A stretch of 64,000 bases of DNA, taken from assembly GCA_943735955.1 (NCBI GenBank), contig OX030955.1:10619647-10683646 (forward strand), written 5' to 3'. This DNA is from Piscicola geometra (taxonomy: Eukaryota; Annelida; Clitellata; Hirudinida; Piscicolidae). The position numbers and the translations under genes were made by a program. Below, one piece after another: positions 1 through 9,568 of the stretch (position 1 is the stretch's first letter; every line of letters begins with the position of its first letter). A model generated the notes under the pieces. It was not told where the DNA came from. It saw nothing but the letters and a program-made list of their open reading frames with translations, and ran no database searches.

Positions 1-231
1 TGAAATGTCCACCATGTATTTGTTATTTATTTTTGCACTTAAGTTGCCACCAACCGTCTTGCCGTTGCAACTTGCAAAAAGCTCCATATCGCTGAGAGAA
101 TAATACATTCTAAAAGAAAAACAGTTAATTAACGAAAAATGAATGCATTACAAAAAATTGCTGATCAACTAACTATCTAATTAACCCGAGCTTTTTTTCG
201 TATAGCAAAAATTGAAAAGAGAAAATAAAAA
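1..231. other. 5S spacer, cut by the left edge
   Basis: This is the gene-free part of the first unit. It is A-type (ccaacc...ccgttg) with gagaga and a seven-T tract before cgtatagc. It lies 3' of copy 1 and would be the 5' flank of a copy outside the window. Confidence 0.9.
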
Positions 232-349
232 GTCTACGGCACCCGGTATTCCCAGGCGGTCACCCATCCAAGTACTAACCGGGCTCGACGTTGCTTAACT
301 TCGGTGATCGGACGAGAACCGGTGCTTTCAACGTGATATGGCCGTTGAC
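232..349 (-). rRNA. 5S rRNA, copy 1 (T4A)
   Basis: T4A makes an A4-A115 mismatch in helix I. 5' flank: gatgctttt, T-type, ctaatag, and the diverged form cattaaaaaaaatt with gattaac and gaagagag. Confidence 0.93.
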
Positions 350-632
350 ATTGAAAGTGAGATAAAAGATGCTTTTGAGCCTACATGTTGTACATCCCGC
401 CTGAAATGTCCACCATGTATTTGTTATTTATTTTTGCACTTAAGTTGCCACCTACCGTCTTGCCTTTGCAACTTGCAAAAAGCTCCATATCGCTGAGAGA
501 ATAATACATTCTAATAGAAAAACAGTTAATTAACGAAAAATGAATGCATTAAAAAAAATTGCTGATTAACTAACTATCTAATTAACCCGAGCTCTTTTTC
601 GTATAGCAAAAATTGAAGAGAGAAAATAAAAA

Positions 633-750
633 GTCTACGGCACCCGGTATTCCCAGGCGGTCACCCATCCAAGTAGTAACCGGGCTCGACGTTGCTTAAC
701 TTCGGTGATCGGACGAGAACCGGTGCTTTCAACGTGATATGGCCGTTGAC
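633..750 (-). rRNA. 5S rRNA, copy 2 (T4A, G75C)
   Basis: T4A breaks a helix I pair. G75C replaces the bulged G of loop E, a normally invariant contact site for TFIIIA and ribosomal protein uL18 (L5). A weak or non-functional copy is likely. 5' flank: T-type, gattaac, gaagagag. Confidence 0.85.
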
Positions 751-1033
751 ATTGAAAGTGAGATAAAAGATGCTTTTGAGCCTACATGTTGTACATCCCG
801 CCTGAAATGTCCACCATGTATTTGTTATTTATTTTTGCACTTAAGTTGCCACCTACCGTCTTGCCTTTGCAACTTGCAAAAAGCTCCATATCGCTGAGAG
901 AATAATACATTCTAAAAGAAAAACAGTTAATTAACGAAAAATGAATGCATTAAAAAAAATTGCTGATTAACTAACTATCTAATTAACCCGAGCTCTTTTT
1001 CGTATAGCAAAAATTGAAGAGAGAAAATAAAAA

Positions 1034-1151
1034 GTCTACGGCACCCGGTATTCCCAGGCGGTCACCAATCCAAGTACTAACCGGGCTCGACGTTGCTTAA
1101 CTTCGGTGATCGGACGAGAACAGGTGCTTTCAACGTGATATGGCCGTAGAC
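1034..1151 (-). rRNA. 5S rRNA, copy 3 (G30T, G85T)
   Basis: G30T breaks G30-C47 in helix III. G85T breaks G85-C92 in helix IV, inside the C box. It may be a decayed copy. 5' flank: gatgccttt, cactcaag, A-type. Confidence 0.85.
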
Positions 1152-1434
1152 ATTGAAAGTGAGATAAAAGATGCCTTTGAGCCTACATGTTGTACATCCC
1201 GCCTGAAATGTCCACCATGTATTTGTTATTTATTTTTGCACTCAAGTTGCCACCAACCGTCTTGCCGTTGCAACTTGCAAAAAGCTCCATATCGCTGAGA
1301 GAATAATACATTCTAAAAGAAAAACAGTTAATTAACGAAAAATGAATGCATTACAAAAAATTGCTGATCAACTAACTATCTAATTAACCCGAGCTCTTTT
1401 TCGTATAGCAAAAATTGAAAAGAGAAAATAAAAA

Positions 1435-1552
1435 GTCTACGGCACCCGGTATTCCCAGGCGGTCACCCATCCAAGTACTAACCGGGCTCGACGTTGCTTA
1501 ACTTCGGTGATCGGACGAGAACCGGTGCTTTCAACGTGATATGGCCGTTGAC
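1435..1552 (-). rRNA. 5S rRNA, copy 4 (T4A)
   Basis: T4A only. 5' flank: T-type, gattaac, gaagagag, like copies 1 and 2. Confidence 0.93.
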
Positions 1553-1835
1553 ATTGAAAGTGAGATAAAAGATGCTTTTGAGCCTACATGTTGTACATCC
1601 CGCCTGAAATGTCCACCATGTATTTGTTATTTATTTTTGCACTTAAGTTGCCACCTACCGTCTTGCCTTTGCAACTTGCAAAAAGCTCCATATCGCTGAG
1701 AGAATAATACATTCTAAAAGAAAAACAGTTAATTAACGAAAAATGAATGCATTAAAAAAAATTGCTGATTAACTAACTATCTAATTAACCCGAGCTCTTT
1801 TTCGTATAGCAAAAATTGAAGAGAGAAAATAAAAA

Positions 1836-1953
1836 GTCTACGGCACCCGGTATTCCCAGGCGGTCACCAATCCATGTACTAACCGGGCTCGACGTTGCTT
1901 AACTTCGGTGATCGGACGAGAACAGGTGCTTTCAACGTGATATGGCCGTAGAC
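1836..1953 (-). rRNA. 5S rRNA, copy 5 (G30T, T79A, G85T)
   Basis: The same G30T and G85T as copy 3, 802 bp away, plus T79A at the base of helix IV. With three changes it is the most substituted body in the array. 5' flank: gatgccttt, cactcaag, A-type. Confidence 0.83.
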
Positions 1954-2236
1954 ATTGAAAGTGAGATAAAAGATGCCTTTGAGCCTACATGTTGTACATC
2001 CCGCCTGAAATGTCCACCATGTATTTGTTATTTATTTTTGCACTCAAGTTGCCACCAACCGTCTTGCCGTTGCAACTTGCAAAAAGCTCCATATCGCTGA
2101 GAGAATAATACATTCTAAAAGAAAAACAGTTAATTAACGAAAAATGAATGCATTACAAAAAATTGCTGATCAACTAACTATCTAATTAACCCGAGCTCTT
2201 TTTCGTATAGCAAAAATTGAAAAGAGAAAATAAAAA

Positions 2237-2354
2237 GTCTACGGCACCCGGTATTCCCAGGCGGTCACCCATCCATGTACTAACCGGGCTCGACGTTGCT
2301 TAACTTCGGTGATCGGACGAGAACCGGTGCTTTCAACGTGATATGGCCGTAGAC
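2237..2354 (-). rRNA. 5S rRNA, copy 6 (T79A)
   Basis: T79A shared with copy 5, which suggests conversion between neighbours. 5' flank: gatgctttt, A-type, gagaca. Confidence 0.93.
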
Positions 2355-2632
2355 ATTGAAAGTGAGATAAAAGATGCTTTTGAGCCTACATGTTGTACAT
2401 CCCGCCTGAAATGTCCACCATGTATTTGTTATTTATTTTTGCACTTAAGTTGCCACCAACCGTCTTGCCGTTGCAACTTGCAAAAAGCTCCATATCGCTG
2501 AGACAATAATACATTCTAAAAGAAAAACAGTTAATTAACGAAAAATGAATGCATTACAAAAAATTGCTGATCAACTAACTATCTAATTAACCCGAGCTCT
2601 TTTTCGTATAGCAAAAATTGAAAAGAGAAAAT

Positions 2633-2637
2633 AAAAA
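2633..2637 (-). terminator. RNA polymerase III terminator (representative)
   Basis: On the minus strand, TTTTT follows the last base of 5S directly, then ATTTTC. A run of four or more T on the non-template strand is the standard Pol III stop. The same T5 follows every copy, at the five bases left of each gene start, including the variant genes. Transcripts would therefore end with one to a few U after nt 118, giving the usual length of about 120 nt. Confidence 0.93.
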
Positions 2638-2658
2638 GTCTACGGCACCCGGTATTCC

Positions 2659-2676
2659 CAGGCGGTCACCCATCCA
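2659..2676 (-). promoter_or_regulatory. 5S internal promoter, C box (representative)
   Basis: This is 5S nt 80-97, TGGATGGGTGACCGCCTG, the main TFIIIA contact region and also helix IV with its GUGA tetraloop. Variants in this element include G85T, C92T, G93A, T96G and a CC insertion in copy 145. Confidence 0.9.
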
Positions 2677-2683
2677 AGTACTA

Positions 2684-2689
2684 ACCGGG
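2684..2689 (-). promoter_or_regulatory. 5S internal promoter, intermediate element (representative)
   Basis: This is 5S nt 67-72, CCCGGT, which also forms one strand of helix V. Copy 117 carries G70A in this element. Confidence 0.85.
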
Positions 2690-2691
2690 CT

Positions 2692-2706
2692 CGACGTTGC
2701 TTAACT
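2692..2706 (-). promoter_or_regulatory. 5S internal promoter, A box (representative)
   Basis: This is 5S nt 50-64, AGTTAAGCAACGTCG on the minus strand. It matches the A box of type 1 Pol III promoters. Variants elsewhere in the array hit this element at A58 (eight copies) and C60 (copy 143). Confidence 0.9.
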
Positions 2707-2766
2707 TCGGTGATCGGACGAGAACCGGTGCTTTCAACGTGATATGGCCGTAGACATTGAAAGTGA

Positions 2767-2774
2767 GATAAAAG
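2767..2774 (-). promoter_or_regulatory. AT-rich CTTTTATC box just upstream of 5S
   Basis: On the minus strand CTTTTATC lies at about -19 to -12 relative to 5S nt 1, and it is kept in almost every unit. It is closer than the TATA-like element near -25 to -30 known from some 5S genes, so a promoter role is only a guess. Read on the plus strand it is GATAAAAG, which could equally serve a divergent transcript. Confidence 0.3.
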
Positions 2775-2836
2775 ATGCTTTTGAGCCTACATGTTGTACA
2801 TCCCGCCTGAAATGTCCACCATGTATTTGTTATTTA

Positions 2837-2887
2837 TTTTTGCACTTAAGTTGCCACCAACCGTCTTGCCGTTGCAACTTGCAAAAA
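2837..2887. repeat. Spacer inverted repeat (representative hairpin)
   Basis: Plus-strand arms TTTTTGC and AAGTTGC (2837-2843, 2848-2854) are complementary to GCAACTT and GCAAAAA (2874-2880, 2881-2887). This gives a 14-bp stem with a 4-nt bulge (ACTT) and a 19-nt loop. It is the strongest dyad in the spacer and recurs in nearly all units. Spacer variants fall mainly in the loop (A-type versus T-type). The ctggc variant and the ttttttcac variant each weaken one outer pair. Its role is unknown. Confidence 0.6.
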
Positions 2888-2930
2888 GCTCCATATCGCT
2901 GAGAGAATAATACATTCTAAAAGAAAAACA

Positions 2931-2940
2931 GTTAATTAAC
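2931..2940. repeat. Perfect 10-bp palindrome GTTAATTAAC (representative)
   Basis: A perfect palindrome in mid-spacer, present in essentially all units. The only break I noticed is at about 10925, where the fourth T-rich half reads TTTAC. It may be a protein-binding site or simply AT-rich chance sequence fixed by homogenisation. Confidence 0.4.
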
Positions 2941-3038
2941 GAAAAATGAATGCATTACAAAAAATTGCTGATCAACTAACTATCTAATTAACCCGAGCTT
3001 TTTTTCGTATAGCAAAAATTGAAAAGAGAAAATAAAAA

Positions 3039-3156
3039 GTCTACGGCACCCGGTATTCCCAGGCGGTCACCCATCCAAGTACTAACCGGGCTCGACGTTG
3101 CTTAACTTCGGTGATCGGACGAGAACCGGTGCTTTCAACGTGATATGGCCGTTGAC
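3039..3156 (-). rRNA. 5S rRNA, copy 8 (T4A)
   Basis: T4A mismatch in helix I. 5' flank has a unique aaaaggtgctttt and is T-type. Confidence 0.93.
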
Positions 3157-3439
3157 ATTGAAAGTGAGATAAAAGGTGCTTTTGAGCCTACATGTTGTAC
3201 ATCCCGCCTGAAATGTCCACCATGTATTTGTTATTTATTTTTGCACTTAAGTTGCCACCTACCGTCTTGCCTTTGCAACTTGCAAAAAGCTCCATATCGC
3301 TGAGAGAATAATACATTCTAAAAGAAAAACAGTTAATTAACGAAAAATGAATGCATTACAAAAAATTGCTGATCAACTAACTATCTAATTAACCCGAGCT
3401 CTTTTTCGTATAGCAAAAATTGAAAAGAGAAAATAAAAA

Positions 3440-3557
3440 GGTCACGGCACCCGGTATTCCCAGGCGGTCACCCATCCAAGTACTAACCGGGCTCGACGTT
3501 GCTTAACTTCGGTGATCGGACGAGAACCGGTGCTTTCAACGTGATATGGCCGTAGAC
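3440..3557 (-). rRNA. 5S rRNA, copy 9 (altered 3' end)
   Basis: The last nine bases read GCCGTGACC instead of GCCGTAGAC (A115G, G116A, A117C). This leaves one wobble and two mismatches near the end of helix I. The T5 terminator is intact. The RNA may be poorly processed or unstable. 5' flank: gatgctttt, cactcaag, A-type. Confidence 0.85.
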
Positions 3558-3840
3558 ATTGAAAGTGAGATAAAAGATGCTTTTGAGCCTACATGTTGTA
3601 CATCCCGCCTGAAATGTCCACCATGTATTTGTTATTTATTTTTGCACTCAAGTTGCCACCAACCGTCTTGCCGTTGCAACTTGCAAAAAGCTCCATATCG
3701 CTGAGAGAATAATACATTCTAAAAGAAAAACAGTTAATTAACGAAAAATGAATGCATTACAAAAAATTGCTGATCAACTAACTATCTAATTAACCCGAGC
3801 TCTTTTTCGTATAGCAAAAATTGAAAAGAGAAAATAAAAA

Positions 3841-3958
3841 GTCTACGGCACCCGGTATTCCCAGGCGGTCACCCATCCAAGTACTAACCGGGCTCGACGT
3901 TGCTTAACTTCGGTGATCGGACGAGAACCGGTGCTTTCAACGTGATATGGCCGTAGAC
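3841..3958 (-). rRNA. 5S rRNA, copy 10
   Basis: Consensus body. 5' flank: A-type, gagaca, and ctcttttttgtat in place of the usual cgtat. Confidence 0.97.
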
Positions 3959-4241
3959 ATTGAAAGTGAGATAAAAGATGCTTTTGAGCCTACATGTTGT
4001 ACATCCCGCCTGAAATGTCCACCATGTATTTGTTATTTATTTTTGCACTTAAGTTGCCACCAACCGTCTTGCCGTTGCAACTTGCAAAAAGCTCCATATC
4101 GCTGAGACAATAATACATTCTAAAAGAAAAACAGTTAATTAACGAAAAATGAATGCATTACAAAAAATTGCTGATCAACTAACTATCTAATTAACCCGAG
4201 CTCTTTTTTGTATAGCAAAAATTGAAAAGAGAAAATAAAAA

Positions 4242-4359
4242 GTCTACGGCACCCGGTATTCCCAGGCGGTCACCCATCCAAGTACTAACCGGGCTCGACG
4301 TTGCTTAACTTCGGTGATCGGACGAGAACCGGTGCTTTCAACGTGATATGGCCGTAGAC
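4242..4359 (-). rRNA. 5S rRNA, copy 11
   Basis: Consensus body. 5' flank: A-type, gagaga. Confidence 0.97.
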
Positions 4360-4642
4360 ATTGAAAGTGAGATAAAAGATGCTTTTGAGCCTACATGTTG
4401 TACATCCCGCCTGAAATGTCCACCATGTATTTGTTATTTATTTTTGCACTTAAGTTGCCACCAACCGTCTTGCCGTTGCAACTTGCAAAAAGCTCCATAT
4501 CGCTGAGAGAATAATACATTCTAAAAGAAAAACAGTTAATTAACGAAAAATGAATGCATTACAAAAAATTGCTGATCAACTAACTATCTAATTAACCCGA
4601 GCTCTTTTTCGTATAGCAAAAATTGAAAAGAGAAAATAAAAA

Positions 4643-4760
4643 GTCTACGGCACCCGGTATTCCCAGGCGGTCACCCATCCAAGTACTAACCGGGCTCGAC
4701 GTTGCTTAACTTCGGTGATCGGACGAGAACCGGTGCTTTCAACGTGATATGGCCGTAGAC
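4643..4760 (-). rRNA. 5S rRNA, copy 12
   Basis: Consensus body. 5' flank: A-type, gagaca. Confidence 0.97.
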
Positions 4761-5043
4761 ATTGAAAGTGAGATAAAAGATGCTTTTGAGCCTACATGTT
4801 GTACATCCCGCCTGAAATGTCCACCATGTATTTGTTATTTATTTTTGCACTTAAGTTGCCACCAACCGTCTTGCCGTTGCAACTTGCAAAAAGCTCCATA
4901 TCGCTGAGACAATAATACATTCTAAAAGAAAAACAGTTAATTAACGAAAAATGAATGCATTACAAAAAATTGCTGATCAACTAACTATCTAATTAACCCG
5001 AGCTCTTTTTCGTATAGCAAAAATTGAAAAGAGAAAATAAAAA

Positions 5044-5161
5044 GTCTACGGCACCCGGTATTCCCAGGCGGTCACCCATCCAAGTACTAACCGGGCTCGA
5101 CGTTGCTTAACTTCGGTGATCGGACGAGAACCGGTGCTTTCAACGTGATATGGCCGTAGAC
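5044..5161 (-). rRNA. 5S rRNA, copy 13
   Basis: Consensus body. 5' flank: gagaca with ctcttttttgtat, as in copy 10 (1203 bp away). Confidence 0.97.
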
Positions 5162-5444
5162 ATTGAAAGTGAGATAAAAGATGCTTTTGAGCCTACATGT
5201 TGTACATCCCGCCTGAAATGTCCACCATGTATTTGTTATTTATTTTTGCACTTAAGTTGCCACCAACCGTCTTGCCGTTGCAACTTGCAAAAAGCTCCAT
5301 ATCGCTGAGACAATAATACATTCTAAAAGAAAAACAGTTAATTAACGAAAAATGAATGCATTACAAAAAATTGCTGATCAACTAACTATCTAATTAACCC
5401 GAGCTCTTTTTTGTATAGCAAAAATTGAAAAGAGAAAATAAAAA

Positions 5445-5562
5445 GTCTACGGCACCCGGTATTCCCAGGCGGTCACCCATCCAAGTACTAACCGGGCTCG
5501 ACGTTGCTTAACTTCGGTGATCGGACGAGAACCGGTGCTTTCAACGTGATATGGCCGTAGAC
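5445..5562 (-). rRNA. 5S rRNA, copy 14
   Basis: Consensus body. 5' flank: A-type, gagaga. Confidence 0.97.
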
Positions 5563-5845
5563 ATTGAAAGTGAGATAAAAGATGCTTTTGAGCCTACATG
5601 TTGTACATCCCGCCTGAAATGTCCACCATGTATTTGTTATTTATTTTTGCACTTAAGTTGCCACCAACCGTCTTGCCGTTGCAACTTGCAAAAAGCTCCA
5701 TATCGCTGAGAGAATAATACATTCTAAAAGAAAAACAGTTAATTAACGAAAAATGAATGCATTACAAAAAATTGCTGATCAACTAACTATCTAATTAACC
5801 CGAGCTCTTTTTCGTATAGCAAAAATTGAAAAGAGAAAATAAAAA

Positions 5846-5963
5846 GTCTACGGCACCCGGTATTCCCAGGCGGTCACCCATCCAAGTACTAACCGGGCTC
5901 GACGTTGCTTAACTTCGGTGATCGGACGAGAACCGGTGCTTTCAACGTGATATGGCCGTAGAC
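5846..5963 (-). rRNA. 5S rRNA, copy 15
   Basis: Consensus body. 5' flank: A-type, gagaca. Confidence 0.97.
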
Positions 5964-6246
5964 ATTGAAAGTGAGATAAAAGATGCTTTTGAGCCTACAT
6001 GTTGTACATCCCGCCTGAAATGTCCACCATGTATTTGTTATTTATTTTTGCACTTAAGTTGCCACCAACCGTCTTGCCGTTGCAACTTGCAAAAAGCTCC
6101 ATATCGCTGAGACAATAATACATTCTAAAAGAAAAACAGTTAATTAACGAAAAATGAATGCATTACAAAAAATTGCTGATCAACTAACTATCTAATTAAC
6201 CCGAGCTCTTTTTCGTATAGCAAAAATTGAAAAGAGAAAATAAAAA

Positions 6247-6364
6247 GTCTACGGCACCCGGTATTCCCAGGCGGTCACCCATCCAAGTACTAACCGGGCT
6301 CGACGTTGCTTAACTTCGGTGATCGGACGAGAACCGGTGCTTTCAACGTGATATGGCCGTAGAC
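6247..6364 (-). rRNA. 5S rRNA, copy 16
   Basis: Consensus body. 5' flank: gagaga, seven-T tract. Confidence 0.97.
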
Positions 6365-6647
6365 ATTGAAAGTGAGATAAAAGATGCTTTTGAGCCTACA
6401 TGTTGTACATCCCGCCTGAAATGTCCACCATGTATTTGTTATTTATTTTTGCACTTAAGTTGCCACCAACCGTCTTGCCGTTGCAACTTGCAAAAAGCTC
6501 CATATCGCTGAGAGAATAATACATTCTAAAAGAAAAACAGTTAATTAACGAAAAATGAATGCATTACAAAAAATTGCTGATCAACTAACTATCTAATTAA
6601 CCCGAGCTTTTTTTCGTATAGCAAAAATTGAAAAGAGAAAATAAAAA

Positions 6648-6765
6648 GTCTACGGCACCCGGTATTCCCAGGCGGTCACCCATCCAAGTACTAACCGGGC
6701 TCGACGTTGCTTAACTTCGGTGATCGGACGAGAACCGGTGCTTTCAACGTGATATGGCCGTAGAC
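6648..6765 (-). rRNA. 5S rRNA, copy 17
   Basis: Consensus body. 5' flank: gatgccttt, T-type. Confidence 0.97.
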
Positions 6766-7048
6766 ATTGAAAGTGAGATAAAAGATGCCTTTGAGCCTAC
6801 ATGTTGTACATCCCGCCTGAAATGTCCACCATGTATTTGTTATTTATTTTTGCACTTAAGTTGCCACCTACCGTCTTGCCTTTGCAACTTGCAAAAAGCT
6901 CCATATCGCTGAGAGAATAATACATTCTAAAAGAAAAACAGTTAATTAACGAAAAATGAATGCATTACAAAAAATTGCTGATCAACTAACTATCTAATTA
7001 ACCCGAGCTCTTTTTCGTATAGCAAAAATTGAAAAGAGAAAATAAAAA

Positions 7049-7166
7049 GTCTACGGCACCCGGTATTCCCAGGCGGTCACCCATCCAAGTACTAACCGGG
7101 CTCGACGTTGCTTAACTTCGGTGATCGGACGAGAACCGGTGCTTTCAACGTGATATGGCCGTAGAC
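7049..7166 (-). rRNA. 5S rRNA, copy 18
   Basis: Consensus body. 5' flank: gacgcttttcag, A-type, gatgaac. First unit of the 1201-bp trimers. Confidence 0.97.
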
Positions 7167-7449
7167 ATTGAAAGTGAGATAAAAGACGCTTTTCAGCCTA
7201 CATGTTGTACATCCCGCCTGAAATGTCCACCATGTATTTGTTATTTATTTTTGCACTTAAGTTGCCACCAACCGTCTTGCCGTTGCAACTTGCAAAAAGC
7301 TCCATATCGCTGAGAGAATAATACATTCTAAAAGAAAAACAGTTAATTAACGAAAAATGAATGCATTACAAAAAATTGCTGATGAACTAACTATCTAATT
7401 AACCCGAGCTCTTTTTCGTATAGCAAAAATTGAAAAGAGAAAATAAAAA

Positions 7450-7567
7450 GTCTACGGCACCCGGTATTCCCAGGCGGTCACCCATCCAAGTACTAACCGG
7501 GCTCGACGTTGCTTAACTTCGGTGATCGGACGAGAACCGGTGCTTTCAACGTGATATGGCCGTAGAC
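7450..7567 (-). rRNA. 5S rRNA, copy 19
   Basis: Consensus body. 5' flank lacks GA (cattaagtgag) and has catttcaaa; 399-bp unit. Confidence 0.97.
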
Positions 7568-7848
7568 ATTAAGTGAGATAAAAGATGCTTTTGAGCCTAC
7601 ATGTTGTACATCCCGCCTGAAATGTCCACCATGTATTTGTTATTTATTTTTGCACTTAAGTTGCCACCAACCGTCTTGCCGTTGCAACTTGCAAAAAGCT
7701 CCATATCGCTGAGAGAATAATACATTCTAAAAGAAAAACAGTTAATTAACGAAAAATGAATGCATTTCAAAAAATTGCTGATCAACTAACTATCTAATTA
7801 ACCCGAGCTCTTTTTCGTATAGCAAAAATTGAAAAGAGAAAATAAAAA

Positions 7849-7966
7849 GTCTACGGCACCCGGTATTCCCAGGCGGTCACCCATCCAAGTACTAACCGGG
7901 CTCGACGTTGCTTAACTTCGGTGATCGGACGAGAACCCGTGCTTTCAACGTGATATGGCCGTAGAC
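7849..7966 (-). rRNA. 5S rRNA, copy 20 (C29G)
   Basis: C29G breaks C29-G48 in helix III. 5' flank: gattctttt, T-type. Confidence 0.93.
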
Positions 7967-8249
7967 ATTGAAAGTGAGATAAAAGATTCTTTTGAGCCTA
8001 CATGTTGTACATCCCGCCTGAAATGTCCACCATGTATTTGTTATTTATTTTTGCACTTAAGTTGCCACCTACCGTCTTGCCTTTGCAACTTGCAAAAAGC
8101 TCCATATCGCTGAGAGAATAATACATTCTAAAAGAAAAACAGTTAATTAACGAAAAATGAATGCATTACAAAAAATTGCTGATCAACTAACTATCTAATT
8201 AACCCGAGCTCTTTTTCGTATAGCAAAAATTGAAAAGAGAAAATAAAAA

Positions 8250-8367
8250 GTCTACGGCACCCGGTATTCCCAGGCGGTCACCCATCCAAGTACTAACCGG
8301 GCTCGACGTTGCTTAACTTCGGTGATCGGACGAGAACCGGTGCTTTCAACGTGATATGGCCGTAGAC
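8250..8367 (-). rRNA. 5S rRNA, copy 21
   Basis: Consensus body. 5' flank: gacgcttttcag, gatgaac. Confidence 0.97.
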
Positions 8368-8650
8368 ATTGAAAGTGAGATAAAAGACGCTTTTCAGCCT
8401 ACATGTTGTACATCCCGCCTGAAATGTCCACCATGTATTTGTTATTTATTTTTGCACTTAAGTTGCCACCAACCGTCTTGCCGTTGCAACTTGCAAAAAG
8501 CTCCATATCGCTGAGAGAATAATACATTCTAAAAGAAAAACAGTTAATTAACGAAAAATGAATGCATTACAAAAAATTGCTGATGAACTAACTATCTAAT
8601 TAACCCGAGCTCTTTTTCGTATAGCAAAAATTGAAAAGAGAAAATAAAAA

Positions 8651-8768
8651 GTCTACGGCACCCGGTATTCCCAGGCGGTCACCCATCCAAGTACTAACCG
8701 GGCTCGACGTTGCTTAACTTCGGTGATCGGACGAGAACCGGTGCTTTCAACGTGATATGGCCGTAGAC
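8651..8768 (-). rRNA. 5S rRNA, copy 22
   Basis: Consensus body. 5' flank: GA deletion, catttcaaa. Confidence 0.97.
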
Positions 8769-9049
8769 ATTAAGTGAGATAAAAGATGCTTTTGAGCCTA
8801 CATGTTGTACATCCCGCCTGAAATGTCCACCATGTATTTGTTATTTATTTTTGCACTTAAGTTGCCACCAACCGTCTTGCCGTTGCAACTTGCAAAAAGC
8901 TCCATATCGCTGAGAGAATAATACATTCTAAAAGAAAAACAGTTAATTAACGAAAAATGAATGCATTTCAAAAAATTGCTGATCAACTAACTATCTAATT
9001 AACCCGAGCTCTTTTTCGTATAGCAAAAATTGAAAAGAGAAAATAAAAA

Positions 9050-9167
9050 GTCTACGGCACCCGGTATTCCCAGGCGGTCACCCATCCAAGTACTAACCGG
9101 GCTCGACGTTGCTTAACTTCGGTGATCGGACGAGAACCCGTGCTTTCAACGTGATATGGCCGTAGAC
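9050..9167 (-). rRNA. 5S rRNA, copy 23 (C29G)
   Basis: C29G as in copy 20. 5' flank: gattctttt, T-type. Confidence 0.93.
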
Positions 9168-9450
9168 ATTGAAAGTGAGATAAAAGATTCTTTTGAGCCT
9201 ACATGTTGTACATCCCGCCTGAAATGTCCACCATGTATTTGTTATTTATTTTTGCACTTAAGTTGCCACCTACCGTCTTGCCTTTGCAACTTGCAAAAAG
9301 CTCCATATCGCTGAGAGAATAATACATTCTAAAAGAAAAACAGTTAATTAACGAAAAATGAATGCATTACAAAAAATTGCTGATCAACTAACTATCTAAT
9401 TAACCCGAGCTCTTTTTCGTATAGCAAAAATTGAAAAGAGAAAATAAAAA

Positions 9451-9568
9451 GTCTACGGCACCCGGTATTCCCAGGCGGTCACCCATCCAAGTACTAACCG
9501 GGCTCGACGTTGCTTAACTTCGGTGATCGGACGAGAACCGGTGCTTTCAACGTGATATGGCCGTAGAC
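9451..9568 (-). rRNA. 5S rRNA, copy 24
   Basis: Consensus body. 5' flank: gacgcttttcag, gatgaac. Confidence 0.97.

Larger units (their letters stand above)
2638..2755 (-). rRNA. 5S rRNA, copy 7 (array consensus, reference copy)
   Basis: 5S rRNA is the small RNA of the large ribosomal subunit, made by RNA polymerase III and bound by uL18 (L5) and TFIIIA. This copy has the majority sequence. Helix I pairs nt 1-9 (GTCTACGGC) with 110-118 (GCCGTAGAC) perfectly. Helix II pairs 14-21 with 57-65, with C63 bulged. Helix III pairs 27-32 with 45-52, with A49/A50 bulged. Helix IV (78-98) is capped by GUGA at 87-90. Helix V pairs 67-72 with 103-108, and loop E is formed by 73-77 with 99-102. Ends were set by helix I and the T5 terminator. 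5' flank: gatgctttt, A-type, gagaga, seven-T tract. Confidence 0.98.
2756..3038. other. Representative intergenic spacer (283 bp)
   Basis: Every gene is separated from the next by a spacer like this one. It is AT-rich and holds no recognisable gene. Variable sites used as tags in this annotation are: cattgaaagtgag or cattaagtgag (GA lost); gatgctttt and its variants; acatccc or acagccc; A-type (ccaacc...ccgttg), T-type (cctacc...cctttg) or hybrid (ccaacc...cctttg); ctggc or cttgc; agctcta or agctcca; gagaga or gagaca; the A-tract after cattct; cattacaaa or catttcaaa; and cgagctctttttcg or a seven-T form. On the minus strand each spacer also has a 42-codon frame from gaatgt to catgta, which I regard as chance (see rejected items). 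Confidence 0.9.

Noticed and set aside
2786..2915. Core 42-codon frame open in nearly all spacers
   Set aside because: Most spacer variants within it are amino-acid changing (for example agctcta, gagaca and acagccc each alter a codon), with no synonymous bias. Conservation follows from array homogenisation.
2638..3038. Linked U1/U2 snRNA, tRNA or histone gene in the spacer
   Set aside because: I see no tRNA A/B boxes or cloverleaf, no U1 or U2 hallmark sequence, and no histone-like frame.
7597..7785. 62-codon minus-strand open frame, recurring in about 28 units (for example 7597-7785, 21207-21395, 55284-55472)
   Set aside because: It lies wholly in the 5S spacer. It is open only where cattacaaa has become catttcaaa, which removes a stop, and most copies start with TTG. 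The other units have a stop inside.
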